Assembly: GCF_018555685.1 (NCBI RefSeq) | Contig: NZ_JAFLWW010000012.1 | Coordinates: 62,001 to 126,000, forward strand | DNA: 64,000 nt | From: Aminobacter anthyllidis | GTDB lineage: Bacteria > Pseudomonadota > Alphaproteobacteria > Rhizobiales > Rhizobiaceae | Reading direction: 5' to 3' | Shown here: piece by piece, positions 26,779 to 35,752 of the stretch | Layout of the letters: the number at the start of each line of letters is the position of its first letter | Position numbering within the stretch: the stretch's first letter is position 1 | Notes under the pieces: generated by a model | Database searches by the model: none | Told to the model about the DNA's origin: nothing | What the model saw: the letters and a program-made list of their open reading frames with translations, nothing else | Made by a program: the position numbers and the translations under genes

Positions 26779-27534
26779 ATGCGGCTGGTCTGGGTGACCG
26801 TAGCTGCGGCTTCCGCTTTGGTGTCTCAGTTTGTCATGCATAGCAGCGGATTGCTGCCGGACATCAATCTGCAGAATTTAATCAGGCCGAGCCCGGTGGC
26901 AATTGCTGGCGTCTCCTCTGTGATCGACGGCGACACGATCGAGATCCATGGCGAGCGCATTCGCTTCAAGGGTATCGATGCACCGGAGTCAGCACAGCAG
27001 TGCGACGACGCCAATGGCTTCCAGTATCAATGTGGCGTCAAGTCTGCCGCCGCTCTCGATGCCTTTCTCGCCGCCTCCCGACCAACCCAGTGCATGTTTG
27101 TGTCATGGGATCGCTACGGCCGCTATGTCGGCAATTGTAGCCGGGCCGATGGGGTCAGCGTCGCCGTCTGGATGGTCGAGAACGGCCAAGCTCTTGATTG
27201 GCCGAAATACAGCCAAGGTGCCTACGCCAGGCTACAGGAGAAGGCTAAGGCGGCAAAGGTTGGCATCTGGGCAGGAACGTTTGAAGCGCCTTGGGATTGG
27301 CGTGCCGAGCATCGCGCCGACAATGAACAGCCATCGGCGATCGCTCCGCTGCTCGCTGCGTCGCCCAGTGCCTGCAACATCAAGGGCAACATCAACGCTC
27401 GCAGTGAGCACATCTATCACATGCCCGGCCAACAGTATTACGATCGCACCGTGATCACGACCAGCAAGGGAGAGCGGTGGTTCTGCAGCGAGGAAGAGGC
27501 GGTGGCCGCTGGTTGGCGGAAAGCAAAGCGTTAA
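26779..27534 (+). CDS. Membrane-anchored or secreted thermonuclease-like protein (SNase fold)
   Basis: From ATG 26779 about 251 residues. A hydrophobic segment (MRLVWVTVAAASALVSQFVM) is a signal or anchor. The SNase core has Asp in VSSVIDGDTIEIHGE, Arg in RIRFKGIDAPES with the Asp-Ala-Pro-Glu motif, and a second Arg in DRYGRYVGNC, all catalytic positions of the family. The C-terminus (CNIKGNINARSEHIYHMPGQ, QYYDR, WFCSEEEAVAAGWRKAK) is the metal-binding tail found in many rhizobial nucleases. It would cut extracytoplasmic DNA or RNA. Two degenerate relatives lie at 47112 and 57616. Confidence 0.82.
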   Translation: MRLVWVTVAAASALVSQFVMHSSGLLPDINLQNLIRPSPVAIAGVSSVIDGDTIEIHGERIRFKGIDAPESAQQCDDANGFQYQCGVKSAAALDAFLAASRPTQCMFVSWDRYGRYVGNCSRADGVSVAVWMVENGQALDWPKYSQGAYARLQEKAKAAKVGIWAGTFEAPWDWRAEHRADNEQPSAIAPLLAASPSACNIKGNINARSEHIYHMPGQQYYDRTVITTSKGERWFCSEEEAVAAGWRKAKR

Positions 27535-27855
27535 GTCCCAGGGGGCAGGAGTTGCCCTGTTTTTCACCTGCGCTGGCGCGGGCGGCGGGAGCGCTGAATG
27601 CAACATCGGCGACGGCCCCGAACTTGTCGATCTATGGCAGCGTCAAGATCGCTGACTTCCGGCTGGCGACATCTCGCCCGGCCGGTCGACGGCATGGTGG
27701 TCAAGGCGAAACCGCTACACGAGCAGGACATCGAATGGCCGCGCATCAAGGTGACGTTGCAGAAGCGTCAAGGGCATGTCCGTCGGGGTGCGTGCGCGTA
27801 TCCACTCCTTGAAGCGGACGGATAGAGCGGGCATCGAGCGGCTACAGCGCCGAAA
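27535..27855. other. Intergenic region between convergent genes
   Basis: A rightward frame (about 27600-27825) contains VVKAKPLHEQDIEWPRIKVT, which looks protein-like, but no start or family is recognised; it may be a fragment. Confidence 0.3.
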
Positions 27856-28203
27856 TCATCGTCGACGCCGTCGAATTCCTCGCTTGACCCAAAGCCCGAC
27901 AGCTCGTCCCAGCGGCTGCCCCGTCAACCAGACGAGATCGCTTCTGCGCGTCGGGTAGGCGGACCTCGGCTGATAGCCGCGCATCCGCTTGGCACGCAGC
28001 AGCTCGAGGAAAAGCCTTACGGCTTCGCCCTCGGTATCGAAGGAGTGCTGTACCGTGCGGCCGTTGGTTCCAATCCGACCCCAACGGCGGACCAGGCAGG
28101 TCTGCCCGAACAGAGTCTCCTTGATCGACAGCGCATAGAAGCGCGCCATGTTCCGATCCGCATCGCGGCGTTCGATATAGAGGCGATAGTGCTGCGCGAT
28201 CAT
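27856..28203 (-). CDS. WGR-domain protein
   Basis: A 115-residue protein. The WGR fold reads MIAQHYRLYIERRDADRNMA, FYALSIKETLFGQTCLVRRW, GRIGTNGRTVQHSF, with the Trp-Gly-Arg triplet in the middle. WGR domains bind nucleic acid ends or protein partners; stand-alone versions are common on rhizobial plasmids. The C-terminal tail is Arg-rich. ATG 28203 is taken as start although no strong ribosome site is seen. Confidence 0.8.
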   Translation of the reverse strand: MIAQHYRLYIERRDADRNMARFYALSIKETLFGQTCLVRRWGRIGTNGRTVQHSFDTEGEAVRLFLELLRAKRMRGYQPRSAYPTRRSDLVWLTGQPLGRAVGLWVKRGIRRRRR

Positions 28204-28411
28204 GGCGGACAGAATCGCGCAGCCGGACGCGCGCGTCCAATGATTGGTTTGAATCAGCGGACGCCGATCGATTCACTCGCGTGATGGATGGAACCGTACG
28301 TCAGTCGTTCAGCGGCATCTGTGATGGCCTTCCCCGCAGAGATGTAGCGAAGCCTCGCCGAGTCATACGCGGTTGGTCGTGACGAAAATCGACGCTAATC
28401 AGCGCGTCTGG

Positions 28412-28753
28412 CTACTTCGGCTGCCGAGCAAGGAATTCCGTTATCAGGTCCTGCACCACCTCCTGCATGGTTGTCCTATTGCGCGCGCAATGGACCTGCA
28501 GCTCGATCATCTGCGAGACCGGAATGCGTGTGTGCAGCCGGGCTGTCTCGCCGTCTGCCTTTGGCCTTTCGAGCTTCGCTTTCGCCGCTCTGGCAGACTG
28601 GGGTCTCGTCTGCTCCTCCAGGCTGTCCGTTTCGCTGATGCTGGATTCCACTATGGCAGCCATGTTGCGCGAGAACGGATCATCCGAACGTGCACGCGGT
28701 TTTAAGGCGGGCAGCGGCAACTGGTTTGCGGTCCGATCGCTTTTCTCGTTCAT
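28412..28753 (-). CDS. Ribbon-helix-helix partner of ParA (putative centromere-binding protein)
   Basis: A 113-residue protein whose ATG overlaps the parA stop (ATGA). The N-terminal 65 residues are polar and unstructured; the C-terminal part (ARLHTRIPVSQMIELQVHCA, RNRTTMQEVVQDLITEFLAR) fits a ribbon-helix-helix with a beta strand and two helices. ParG- and omega-like proteins of this kind bind the centromere and repress the parA promoter. Candidate binding repeats lie at 29464-29509. Confidence 0.7.
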   Translation of the reverse strand: MNEKSDRTANQLPLPALKPRARSDDPFSRNMAAIVESSISETDSLEEQTRPQSARAAKAKLERPKADGETARLHTRIPVSQMIELQVHCARNRTTMQEVVQDLITEFLARQPK

Positions 28754-29442
28754 GGCGTGGTGGCTCCGTTCAGTTTGCCGATGATCTCGGCAGTCAGGGC
28801 ATTCGTCTGGTCGCGAGCGTCTTCGACGGCTTTGTTCACAGGCTGCACTTCGTAAAGCGTCCCGGCCGTTGCGATCGAGGCGAAGGTCGGCCGCTGCGAC
28901 AGAAAGGTCTCAAGCACGCTGGCGTCGGCCTGCCGCAGCAGCTGGATGGCTGTGCGGAAGGCCATCGTGTTGTGCTCGATCCCCGAAACCATGTTGAGCA
29001 TCACCGCGTAGGGAATTTCGCGGTGGCGTCCGCCAAGTGAGCGGATGTGCCGGATCAGACCGAGGCATTGCTTGACATCGAAGACATGCGCTTTCGTCGG
29101 AATCAACACGAAGTCGGCGTTGGCGACGGCCGGGCCAAGTGCGGCCACGGCCGTGCCCTGCACATCCACCAGCAGCAGGTCCTCGGTGTCGGATTGCGCC
29201 AGCCGATCGATCAGTTCGTCGGTCGAGCCGATGGGGATGACGTCGATGTTTGAAAGAGCGTAGCCGGCGCGGCGACTGTTTTTGCTCCACTCCACCGCGG
29301 ACAGTTGCGGATCGGTGTCCAGCACCGTCACCCGATGACCGGCGGCGGCGAATTCGCCAGCGAGCAGGATGGTGGTCATGGTCTTGCCGACCCCGCCTTT
29401 AGGGGAGGCCACTGTGATTTGCACCGCGCGTTGTTCCGGCAT
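28750..29442 (-). CDS. parA: ParA-family partition ATPase
   Basis: About 230 residues. Deviant Walker A KGGVGKT in ITVASPKGGVGKTMTTILLA, Walker A-prime VLDTDPQLSAVEW, and Walker B LLLVDVQGTAV are visible. The lack of an N-terminal helix-turn-helix makes it the short (type Ib, ParF/Soj-like) form, which fits a small RHH partner. Start taken as MPEQRAVQ at 29442; ATG 29454 is also possible. It moves the element or its transfer complex on the nucleoid. Lies divergent to the mobilisation genes. Confidence 0.88.
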   Translation of the reverse strand: MPEQRAVQITVASPKGGVGKTMTTILLAGEFAAAGHRVTVLDTDPQLSAVEWSKNSRRAGYALSNIDVIPIGSTDELIDRLAQSDTEDLLLVDVQGTAVAALGPAVANADFVLIPTKAHVFDVKQCLGLIRHIRSLGGRHREIPYAVMLNMVSGIEHNTMAFRTAIQLLRQADASVLETFLSQRPTFASIATAGTLYEVQPVNKAVEDARDQTNALTAEIIGKLNGATTP

Positions 29443-29454
29443 CTTTTCTCCCAA

Positions 29455-29682
29455 TATTCGCGTGTCACTTTGGCGTCAAATCGCCTCTGCGCTTTGGCGC
29501 CAAAGTGACTTTCTTGCATTATGCCTATGCGCCGATGCGACAAGGTGTGAAGGCACATAAGTGTCTACGTGATAATATGAATTTGCGCATCGGTGCAATG
29601 TTTCGAGAGGCATAAAAGGTGATGGATTGACGAGTCATTTAGTTATTATAATGTTGTCTAGTGAATTGACAAGATACGCAAT
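29455..29682. promoter_or_regulatory. Divergent control region with par operator; oriT candidate
   Basis: GTCACTTTGGCG (29464-29475) and CGCCAAAGTGAC (29498-29509) are a perfect 12-base inverted repeat containing the repeated core CTTTGGCG, a likely ParA/RHH operator. Farther on TGCGCCGATGCG (about 29527) and its near-complement in TTGCGCATCGGTGC (about 29583) form a second pair. The right part is AT-rich (TTAGTTATTATAATGTTGTC). AT-rich DNA with inverted repeats directly before relaxase genes is where oriT usually lies. No RP4-type nic core is present. Confidence 0.55.
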
Positions 29683-30180
29683 TTGGGTCCAAATTGGCTG
29701 AGCAGGTCGTCGCTTCGCTTTGACCTGGACCGTCTTCGACGGGAGGCCCATCCGCCATGGCGAGGAATTTTGGACGCTATCGCTGCCCAGAAAGACACTC
29801 GAAAGCGCTCCCGGATCGATCTCGGGCCGGAGGCGGGCGCGCTCCTGGACGAGGCCTGCAAGGTGTTCCAGCTTGACCGGGCGGAGACGTTGCGGCGCAT
29901 TATCCGGGCCAGCCTGAATGTCGGTCCCGCTCTGTCGGCTGAGAATTCACGCACTGTCGCGGCGTTGGCCTCGCAAGTGCGGATGGTCGGCCGAAACCTC
30001 AGCCAGCTTCTCCATGCCATTCATTCCGGCCACGCCGTCCCCATGGAGGCGGCGTTGCCGATATGGGAAGCACTGGATGAGAGGGTGAAAGCCGTCGACG
30101 CCGAATTGACGGCGATGACGATCGCCCATGGCCTGAAACTTCGGAAGGCGGCGCATCTGCTGGATGGTGAGAGCGCGTGA
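29683..30180 (+). CDS. MobC-like relaxosome accessory protein
   Basis: About 165 residues from TTG 29683; TTG 29770 behind GAGGA is an alternative start that keeps the conserved part. The RHH-like section (RSRIDLGPEAGALLDEACKV, FQLDRAETLRRIIRASLNVG) is followed by ASQVRMVGRNLSQLLHAIHS, the MobC hallmark (N-x-N-Q-L-like). MobC proteins bind oriT and open DNA for the relaxase. Its stop overlaps the relaxase start (GTGA), so both are made together. Confidence 0.7.
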   Translation: MGPNWLSRSSLRFDLDRLRREAHPPWRGILDAIAAQKDTRKRSRIDLGPEAGALLDEACKVFQLDRAETLRRIIRASLNVGPALSAENSRTVAALASQVRMVGRNLSQLLHAIHSGHAVPMEAALPIWEALDERVKAVDAELTAMTIAHGLKLRKAAHLLDGESA

Positions 30181-32444
30181 ACCTCGACCAGTCGTCCATA
30201 CAGGCCATAGCCGATCGGATTCGCGCGAGCGCAGCTTTTGAAGACGAGAACCGCAAGCGCCGCAATCGGGCCATGTTGTCACTCGCTGCAAATGACGATG
30301 ATTGGTTGCTCACGGTTCGCGGCCGGAAGGAGGCGGGCGGTTTCGGGGGAAGCCGGTCCCCGGAACCGCCGGTGCCGCGCTCGTCTCCCCGGGAGCTCGA
30401 GCCGCCGCGGGGTAAAGCCGGGCGACTAAACCTCCCCCTGCCAACGAATCGGCGGAAGCTCGCCGGCGGATTTGCGCCGAGGGCGGCTGCCGACAAGCTG
30501 GCGGCCGGGTATCAGCCGGCGGTCCTGAAGGTGATTTCCTACGGGCACGGCGTCGCAAGGGCAGCCGCTATCGGTCAGTATATCCAGAAGGAGGGCGTCG
30601 CGCTCGAAACGCATGATGCGCGCATCCTCGCAACGCAGGGGGCCGTTGCCGAGGAAATGAAACAGTGGGGCAAGGGCTTCGACAAGCGGCGGGAAAGCGA
30701 GGATGTGGCGACGTTCCGGCTTTCGCTGGCAGGGGAGGAGAGTGCCGTGCGCCTTTCACAGGCAGTTCAGGCCGGTTTCGCCGGCCACGGTTTCGCCTAT
30801 CGCATCGACACATTGCAGGACGGATCGAGCGTCGCGCGTGTTGTCTCGACAATGGCCGGACACAGCGTCGTGGAGAGCGAGAACGGGGACAAGAAGGTGA
30901 AGCATCGCTTTCACCTTTCCGATCGGCGCCAGCATGATCGCCAGTTCTCGGCACCAACCCGGGCCATGATCGCCTCGCGGATTTCCGAGGCGCTTGGTGT
31001 CAAGCGGGATGCCGTTTCGGTGAAGCCGATTGGGGAACCCAGCCACGGCAAAGCCGGTGTTGTGTTCCAGCTCTCGCGACTTACCCATGACGGAGCCGCG
31101 ATCGGCGCCGACGGCGCCACGATCGCGTCTGAGGAGGCGGTTCGGCAGACCGCGCAGTCCTGGGACAAGACCCTGAATTCCTACAAGCCTCGCGACACCA
31201 TGCACATGATCCTGTCGGCCAAGGCGGGCGAGGACAGGCAAGCTCTGGTAAGGGCCGCACGTGGGTTCCTGCATGAGCAGTTCCCCAATCACAAATTCGC
31301 CTTCGGCATGCATGCCGACATGGCCGAGGAGGGCGGCCACATACATGTCCATGCCGTCGTCGCCGTGAAGGGTGAGGACGGTGAGCGCTTGCGACCAGGC
31401 CCGGCCCAGCTTCGCGAATGGCGCGCGCTCTATGCCCAGCACGCACAAGCGCAAGGCATGAAAATCGTCGCGACCTCCGCGGCCTATCGAGCGTCTTCGC
31501 AAAGCTATGGTCCGCGCGACAAGGCGATTGTGGCCACGGCCGAAAAGCCACGGCCGGGACGGGAGGCGCGGGACCGCGCCTATACCCGTGCAAACCCGCA
31601 CGTCATCGAAAAAGCCCGCCAGCGGATCAACCGCGCAAAGGCCAACCCGATAAAGATTCCGATTTCGCCGCGCCAGCTGCAGGCCACCCAGACAGGCCTT
31701 CGGGACTGGCGCTCGGCCGCTGCTTCTCAGCCGAATAACGCGATAGTGAGTCAATTCATTGATCGGATGACGCAAGCCTTCCGATCCGGTACTGTTGTGG
31801 TCGCTATTCGAGATGGAAAGGGTGTTCAAATGAGTTCAGATGCCACCGCGGACCAAATGCGGGAAAACCTAAAAGAGATCAACGAGACCGTTAACAAGAC
31901 CGCGGCGATGATGAACGGCCAGACCAAAGCGGAGTTCTTACGGCGCGCAGCGCCCACCATGGAGCTGCTTGCGATCCGGACGGATCTCAAATCCCTGCAG
32001 GAAGGTGGCGTCACGCATATCAGCGAAGACCAGGCCCATCGGATTGCCGGCGCACGCGCCGAAGCTTTGATCCATCGCGCCCAGGAGATCGAGGCGGCCG
32101 AGCGGCTTGAGGCCGATCTCGCTCGCGAGATCCGCAACCGCGCCATCGAGCAGGAGATCCGCGACGAACGAGCTGGATCGGCTGATCCGACCTCGCTTGA
32201 GCAGGTTGCGCAAGACCGCGAAATGGTGCGCAACGCCGAAAGCATCGCTGCGAAGGAAGCCCGCGAGGCACAAGCCGCAAGCGAAGCCGCGCGTGCATTG
32301 GCGCAGAATCCTAACGAGCGGCTTGATCCCGAGATCGTCAAAGGCGAACGGCTCGAAGAACTGCAGCGCCTGCAGTCGAGGAGCATTAACACCGCTCCGG
32401 TCGAAGGCGAAGAGCCGGATTCCCAGAAGCCGCAAAAGCAGTAG
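30177..32444 (+). CDS. VirD2/MobP-type conjugative relaxase
   Basis: A 755-residue protein beginning at GTG 30177 in a four-base overlap with the MobC-like gene. The metal-binding motif HIHVH is at 388-392 (MAEEGGHIHVHAVVAVKG), preceded by NHKFAFGMHAD. The likely nicking Tyr is Y122 in VLKVISYGHGVARAAAIGQY, with Y135 nearby. The N-terminal 100 residues and the long coiled-coil C-terminus (about 590-755) are specific to the large rhizobial type and may be the translocation signal. It cuts oriT and leads the strand through VirD4. Confidence 0.88.
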   Translation: MNLDQSSIQAIADRIRASAAFEDENRKRRNRAMLSLAANDDDWLLTVRGRKEAGGFGGSRSPEPPVPRSSPRELEPPRGKAGRLNLPLPTNRRKLAGGFAPRAAADKLAAGYQPAVLKVISYGHGVARAAAIGQYIQKEGVALETHDARILATQGAVAEEMKQWGKGFDKRRESEDVATFRLSLAGEESAVRLSQAVQAGFAGHGFAYRIDTLQDGSSVARVVSTMAGHSVVESENGDKKVKHRFHLSDRRQHDRQFSAPTRAMIASRISEALGVKRDAVSVKPIGEPSHGKAGVVFQLSRLTHDGAAIGADGATIASEEAVRQTAQSWDKTLNSYKPRDTMHMILSAKAGEDRQALVRAARGFLHEQFPNHKFAFGMHADMAEEGGHIHVHAVVAVKGEDGERLRPGPAQLREWRALYAQHAQAQGMKIVATSAAYRASSQSYGPRDKAIVATAEKPRPGREARDRAYTRANPHVIEKARQRINRAKANPIKIPISPRQLQATQTGLRDWRSAAASQPNNAIVSQFIDRMTQAFRSGTVVVAIRDGKGVQMSSDATADQMRENLKEINETVNKTAAMMNGQTKAEFLRRAAPTMELLAIRTDLKSLQEGGVTHISEDQAHRIAGARAEALIHRAQEIEAAERLEADLAREIRNRAIEQEIRDERAGSADPTSLEQVAQDREMVRNAESIAAKEAREAQAASEAARALAQNPNERLDPEIVKGERLEELQRLQSRSINTAPVEGEEPDSQKPQKQ

Positions 32445-32573
32445 TCGCCTCGCCACGCAGCACTGCGTGGGTTCGTTGTTCCCTAAGCCGGGCCCAGGCG
32501 GGGGCTCCGTTCGGCACACGCTCACTTCAAACGCAAGATGTGCTCCGAGGAAGTCGAGATTGACACCTCGTGA

Positions 32574-32855
32574 TTATGCCGCTTGCTTTACCCGGATTTC
32601 TATCTCCAGGTGTGCCGAGGCGGCGATGTTGACGAGCGCGTCAAGCGAGAACTTGGCGAGCTTACCGCGCAGCAGATCATTGGTGCGAGGGCGCGTCAGA
32701 CCGAGCCGCTTGGCGGCTTCCTCCTGGGGAATGCCCCAACGCTGGACTGCCTTACGGATTTCGTAGAGCAGCGCCGAGCGCGCTTTGAGGTTTGCTGCCT
32801 CCTGTTCGGTGTCCGCCAGGGCATCCCAGACGTTTTCATAGATTTCTACGTTCAT
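32574..32855 (-). CDS. HigA-type antitoxin (XRE family)
   Basis: A 93-residue protein from ATG 32855, overlapping the toxin stop by four bases. Helix-turn-helix: WGIPQEEAAKRLGLTRPRTN, then DLLRGKLAKFSLDALVNIA. Toxin-first order is typical of HigBA. It would bind the palindrome at 33185-33202 and shut off the operon. Confidence 0.85.
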   Translation of the reverse strand: MNVEIYENVWDALADTEQEAANLKARSALLYEIRKAVQRWGIPQEEAAKRLGLTRPRTNDLLRGKLAKFSLDALVNIAASAHLEIEIRVKQAA

Positions 32856-33175
32856 CGTTCTGCCTTCCATCGTTTTAGCCGTTGGGCCGCTAGATCGAGG
32901 TCTTTCTTGGATGTGGACTGTGTCTTCTTCTGGAACGCATGAAGCACCAAAACGCGGTCCTCTAGTGTTGCCAGATAGATGACGCGAAACGCTCCCGATG
33001 CCTCCCGAACCCTGATTTCCCTGACGCCGGCCCCCACGATCTGCATAGGCTTCCAGTCATCCGGATCGTCGCCGCGCTGGACAAGTTCGAGCTGCCAGCC
33101 GGCTTCTATCCGCGCATCGTCAGGAAACGCTCGAACATCCGCTCTGCTGCTTCCGAGCCATTCAATCACCTTCAT
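32852..33175 (-). CDS. HigB-type toxin (phage Gp49-like, RelE superfamily)
   Basis: A 107-residue protein from ATG 33175 (MKVIEWLGSSRADVRAFPDD). The family core EIRVREASGAFRVIYLATLE, then DRVLVLHAFQKKTQSTSKKD is typical for Gp49/HigB ribosome-dependent endonucleases, with the Lys/Thr-rich turn before the last helix. First gene of a toxin-antitoxin pair that lies between relaxase and T4SS operons and would favour keeping the element. Confidence 0.88.
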   Translation of the reverse strand: MKVIEWLGSSRADVRAFPDDARIEAGWQLELVQRGDDPDDWKPMQIVGAGVREIRVREASGAFRVIYLATLEDRVLVLHAFQKKTQSTSKKDLDLAAQRLKRWKAER

Positions 33176-33184
33176 CGCGGCCAC

Positions 33185-33202
33185 TGTATCGGTATCGATA
33201 CA
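33185..33202. promoter_or_regulatory. Palindrome before higBA, probable operator
   Basis: TGTATCG (33185-33191), GTAT, CGATACA (33196-33202) is a perfect inverted repeat 10 bases ahead of the toxin start. Confidence 0.7.
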
Positions 33203-33424
33203 TTTTGGCTAGAGAGAAAACCAATCGCATTTTAAGGGCCAGCAATCAGCTGAACCGGATTGCCGAACCCGCCAGATCATCTCCAGCGGGCCCACATACC
33301 TCGAGCACAAGGAAACGGTTCGATGCGACCGTTATCGGATTAAGGGACACTTGGTCGTGTTGTCACACCCGCACAGGCGCGGAACGCACAAATCGCGCAT
33401 TTGTATTCAACTGAATTTCCTGTC

Positions 33425-35752
33425 CTAGCGATCGCCGTGACGTCTAATTTGATCCTGCAGCTCCTCAATTGCGGCCACCGGCACCGTGTCGGCCTCTTCG
33501 TCATTCACTGACGGCGACAGCGAACGAGCGCCGGCCTCTACCTCGTGATCGAGCGATGCGAGCAGCGCGGCGATCGACGTGGACTTGTTTCCCGGCCGGA
33601 CCTGGAACTGCAAGACGCTCGCCTTGCCTTCGGACGCACTCGGGTCGGACGTGTTTGATGCTGCCGGCGCCGATCGCCGGCCAAGGGCGGGAAGCGGCCG
33701 CGGCGAATCCCCGGCCGTCTGATCGGTCCGCTTCGGCTTCAACTCCGGAACTTCAGCGGCGACCTTGCTCTTTGCTTCAGCCTCACCACCCGTTGGAAGG
33801 CCTGAGCTTGGCAACGCCCGCGGTGCGTCCGCGCTGTCGCAATTCGCTTTCGGCTTTAACGCGACAGGCTCAACCCCTTCAGCCGCCGCACCAGTCGCGG
33901 GCAGCACCGCATCGATAGAGGCTTTATCGCCCGAAATCGGCGCTTCGACGGTATCGGGTTCCCGCAACTCGAAAGGCGCCGCTAGCGTACTGTTGGCCGC
34001 CGCTTCGACGTCCGCCATGGAGCGCAGCGGAAGATCCTGCCATCGGGAGAGAGGCGGAACCTTGAGGCGCCGGTGCCGAAATTCCTGGTAGGTCGCCTTA
34101 TAGGGAGCGTCCTTATAATAGGTAATCTTGCGCACCATGAAACCAGGTGGGCTCGAGACCAGAACCACGGCCTGCTTCGCCGGCATTTGCCGAAGCTCCG
34201 CCGCCGTCCGGAACGGCCTTTCCTGATAACTTAAACTCTTGTCTCGGCCCCCGAATATGCCTTGACCAGCCCTGATGATCGGTGTGGGCACCTCGATCGT
34301 GGTCGGTCCCAGCATTACAGAGACATGTTCCGATGTCTCCACATCGTTCATGCGGATGAAAAGCTTCACCTGGCACGCGGTCACCGTGGTCTGCCGCGTC
34401 GCTTTTCCATAGACTTCGTCAAGCTGGGCAAGGTCCTGCAGGATCAGGACCATGCGAAATCCATAGCCCGCGTTGATAGCCAGCTTGGAAACGATAGTCT
34501 CCATTTTGCCGAGCTGGCGAAACTCGTCGATCATCACCAGGACCTGATAGGGCTCGTCCGGGCCTGGTAAGGAAGCCATCAGCACATCATGGATTTGCTG
34601 AACCAGGAGTTTGATGATGGGCCGGAACACCTCGAGCTGCGCCACCGAGCAGCCGATGAAGAGAGCCGTCGGATCCTTGCGAAGCTTCGAGATATCGAAA
34701 TCGGTCGACGCCGTTGCGGCTGCAACGAGATCATTGGTCCAGGGGTTGAGAGCCGCCGTCAGGTTGAAGTAGGCCGAGTTTCGCGTTTCCTTTTCCAGCG
34801 CAATGAACTGGTTGAGCGCCTGCACGACCCACGAAGGCAGATATTTTTCCTCGTCATTGCGGATATTCGTCAGCACCCTCAAAAAATCCACGCCAGTCGA
34901 CAGAAGCATCGCGACAGCTCGCAAATGACGCTGCCCCTCATAGCGTGGCGATGTCAGGACATAGCCGATCATGGCCGAAAGCAGCTGCCGGCCGGCGCGC
35001 GCCCAGATCTCGGAACTTCCTGTCGCCTCCGGGATGATGAAGGAGGAGACCACCGCGCAGTCCGTCGGCATGCGCGCATCGCGCCGAATGAAATCCAGCG
35101 GATTATAGCGATGCGAATCCCGCTCGCCGGGGGAAAAGAAAAAGACCTTGTCGCCGAGAGCCTGCCGGTGCGCACCGAACGCCTCGAAGTTTTCCCGCTT
35201 AGGATCGAACCACACCGAGGATCCTCGCCACATATAACCGTTCGGTATGACAAAGCTGACGCCCTTGCCGGATCGGGTCGGCCCGACCACCAGGACGTGC
35301 GCGGGATCATCCGAGCGGATGGTCGCCCCACCCATCTTGCCGAGGATCAAGCCTTGCTTTGCCAGCAGGTTTTGCCTTTCGGCGTCCATGATCGTGCCGA
35401 ACCGTGCATCGCCGTAGTGCATTGGCTTGCGGTTGATCAGGCTTGCAAAGATCAGGGCGACGCCGATCGCCACGACAACCGCGACCGCGATCGCGCCCCG
35501 AATGATCGTCTCGCCCTGCGTGGGATGATAGGCCAGGCGCTGGCTGAAATGCTGCCAGGCAACGAACAGGCCGCTCAGGCTGCGTTGCGCGTTCTGGTAC
35601 TTTACAAGCCCCCAGCGCGAGGCGCCTTCGGAAGGGAGGGCGGGATTCCAACGCCATGTCGCCACCAGCTCGTAGGCCAGGCTCCAAAGAGCAAAGAAGG
35701 CGGCGAGGCCGATGAGGCCGAGGAAAAGCCTATAAGCCAATAAGCGAGACAT
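33425..35752 (-). CDS. virD4: VirD4-type coupling protein
   Basis: A 775-residue protein. Two N-terminal membrane helices (about 7-30 and 84-105), Walker A GPTRSGKG (157-164), and Walker B VLVMIDEF (404-411) are visible, together with the all-alpha domain segment. Residues beyond about 600 are Pro/Ala/Glu-rich and repetitive, longer than in Ti plasmid VirD4 (about 650). It links the relaxase-DNA complex to the VirB channel at the inner membrane. The gene overlaps virB11 by 23 bases and is last in the leftward operon. Confidence 0.95.
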   Translation of the reverse strand: MSRLLAYRLFLGLIGLAAFFALWSLAYELVATWRWNPALPSEGASRWGLVKYQNAQRSLSGLFVAWQHFSQRLAYHPTQGETIIRGAIAVAVVVAIGVALIFASLINRKPMHYGDARFGTIMDAERQNLLAKQGLILGKMGGATIRSDDPAHVLVVGPTRSGKGVSFVIPNGYMWRGSSVWFDPKRENFEAFGAHRQALGDKVFFFSPGERDSHRYNPLDFIRRDARMPTDCAVVSSFIIPEATGSSEIWARAGRQLLSAMIGYVLTSPRYEGQRHLRAVAMLLSTGVDFLRVLTNIRNDEEKYLPSWVVQALNQFIALEKETRNSAYFNLTAALNPWTNDLVAAATASTDFDISKLRKDPTALFIGCSVAQLEVFRPIIKLLVQQIHDVLMASLPGPDEPYQVLVMIDEFRQLGKMETIVSKLAINAGYGFRMVLILQDLAQLDEVYGKATRQTTVTACQVKLFIRMNDVETSEHVSVMLGPTTIEVPTPIIRAGQGIFGGRDKSLSYQERPFRTAAELRQMPAKQAVVLVSSPPGFMVRKITYYKDAPYKATYQEFRHRRLKVPPLSRWQDLPLRSMADVEAAANSTLAAPFELREPDTVEAPISGDKASIDAVLPATGAAAEGVEPVALKPKANCDSADAPRALPSSGLPTGGEAEAKSKVAAEVPELKPKRTDQTAGDSPRPLPALGRRSAPAASNTSDPSASEGKASVLQFQVRPGNKSTSIAALLASLDHEVEAGARSLSPSVNDEEADTVPVAAIEELQDQIRRHGDR

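Noticed and set aside
34589..35743. Rightward open frame of 384 codons
   Set aside because: Antisense to virD4; no start signal or family features.
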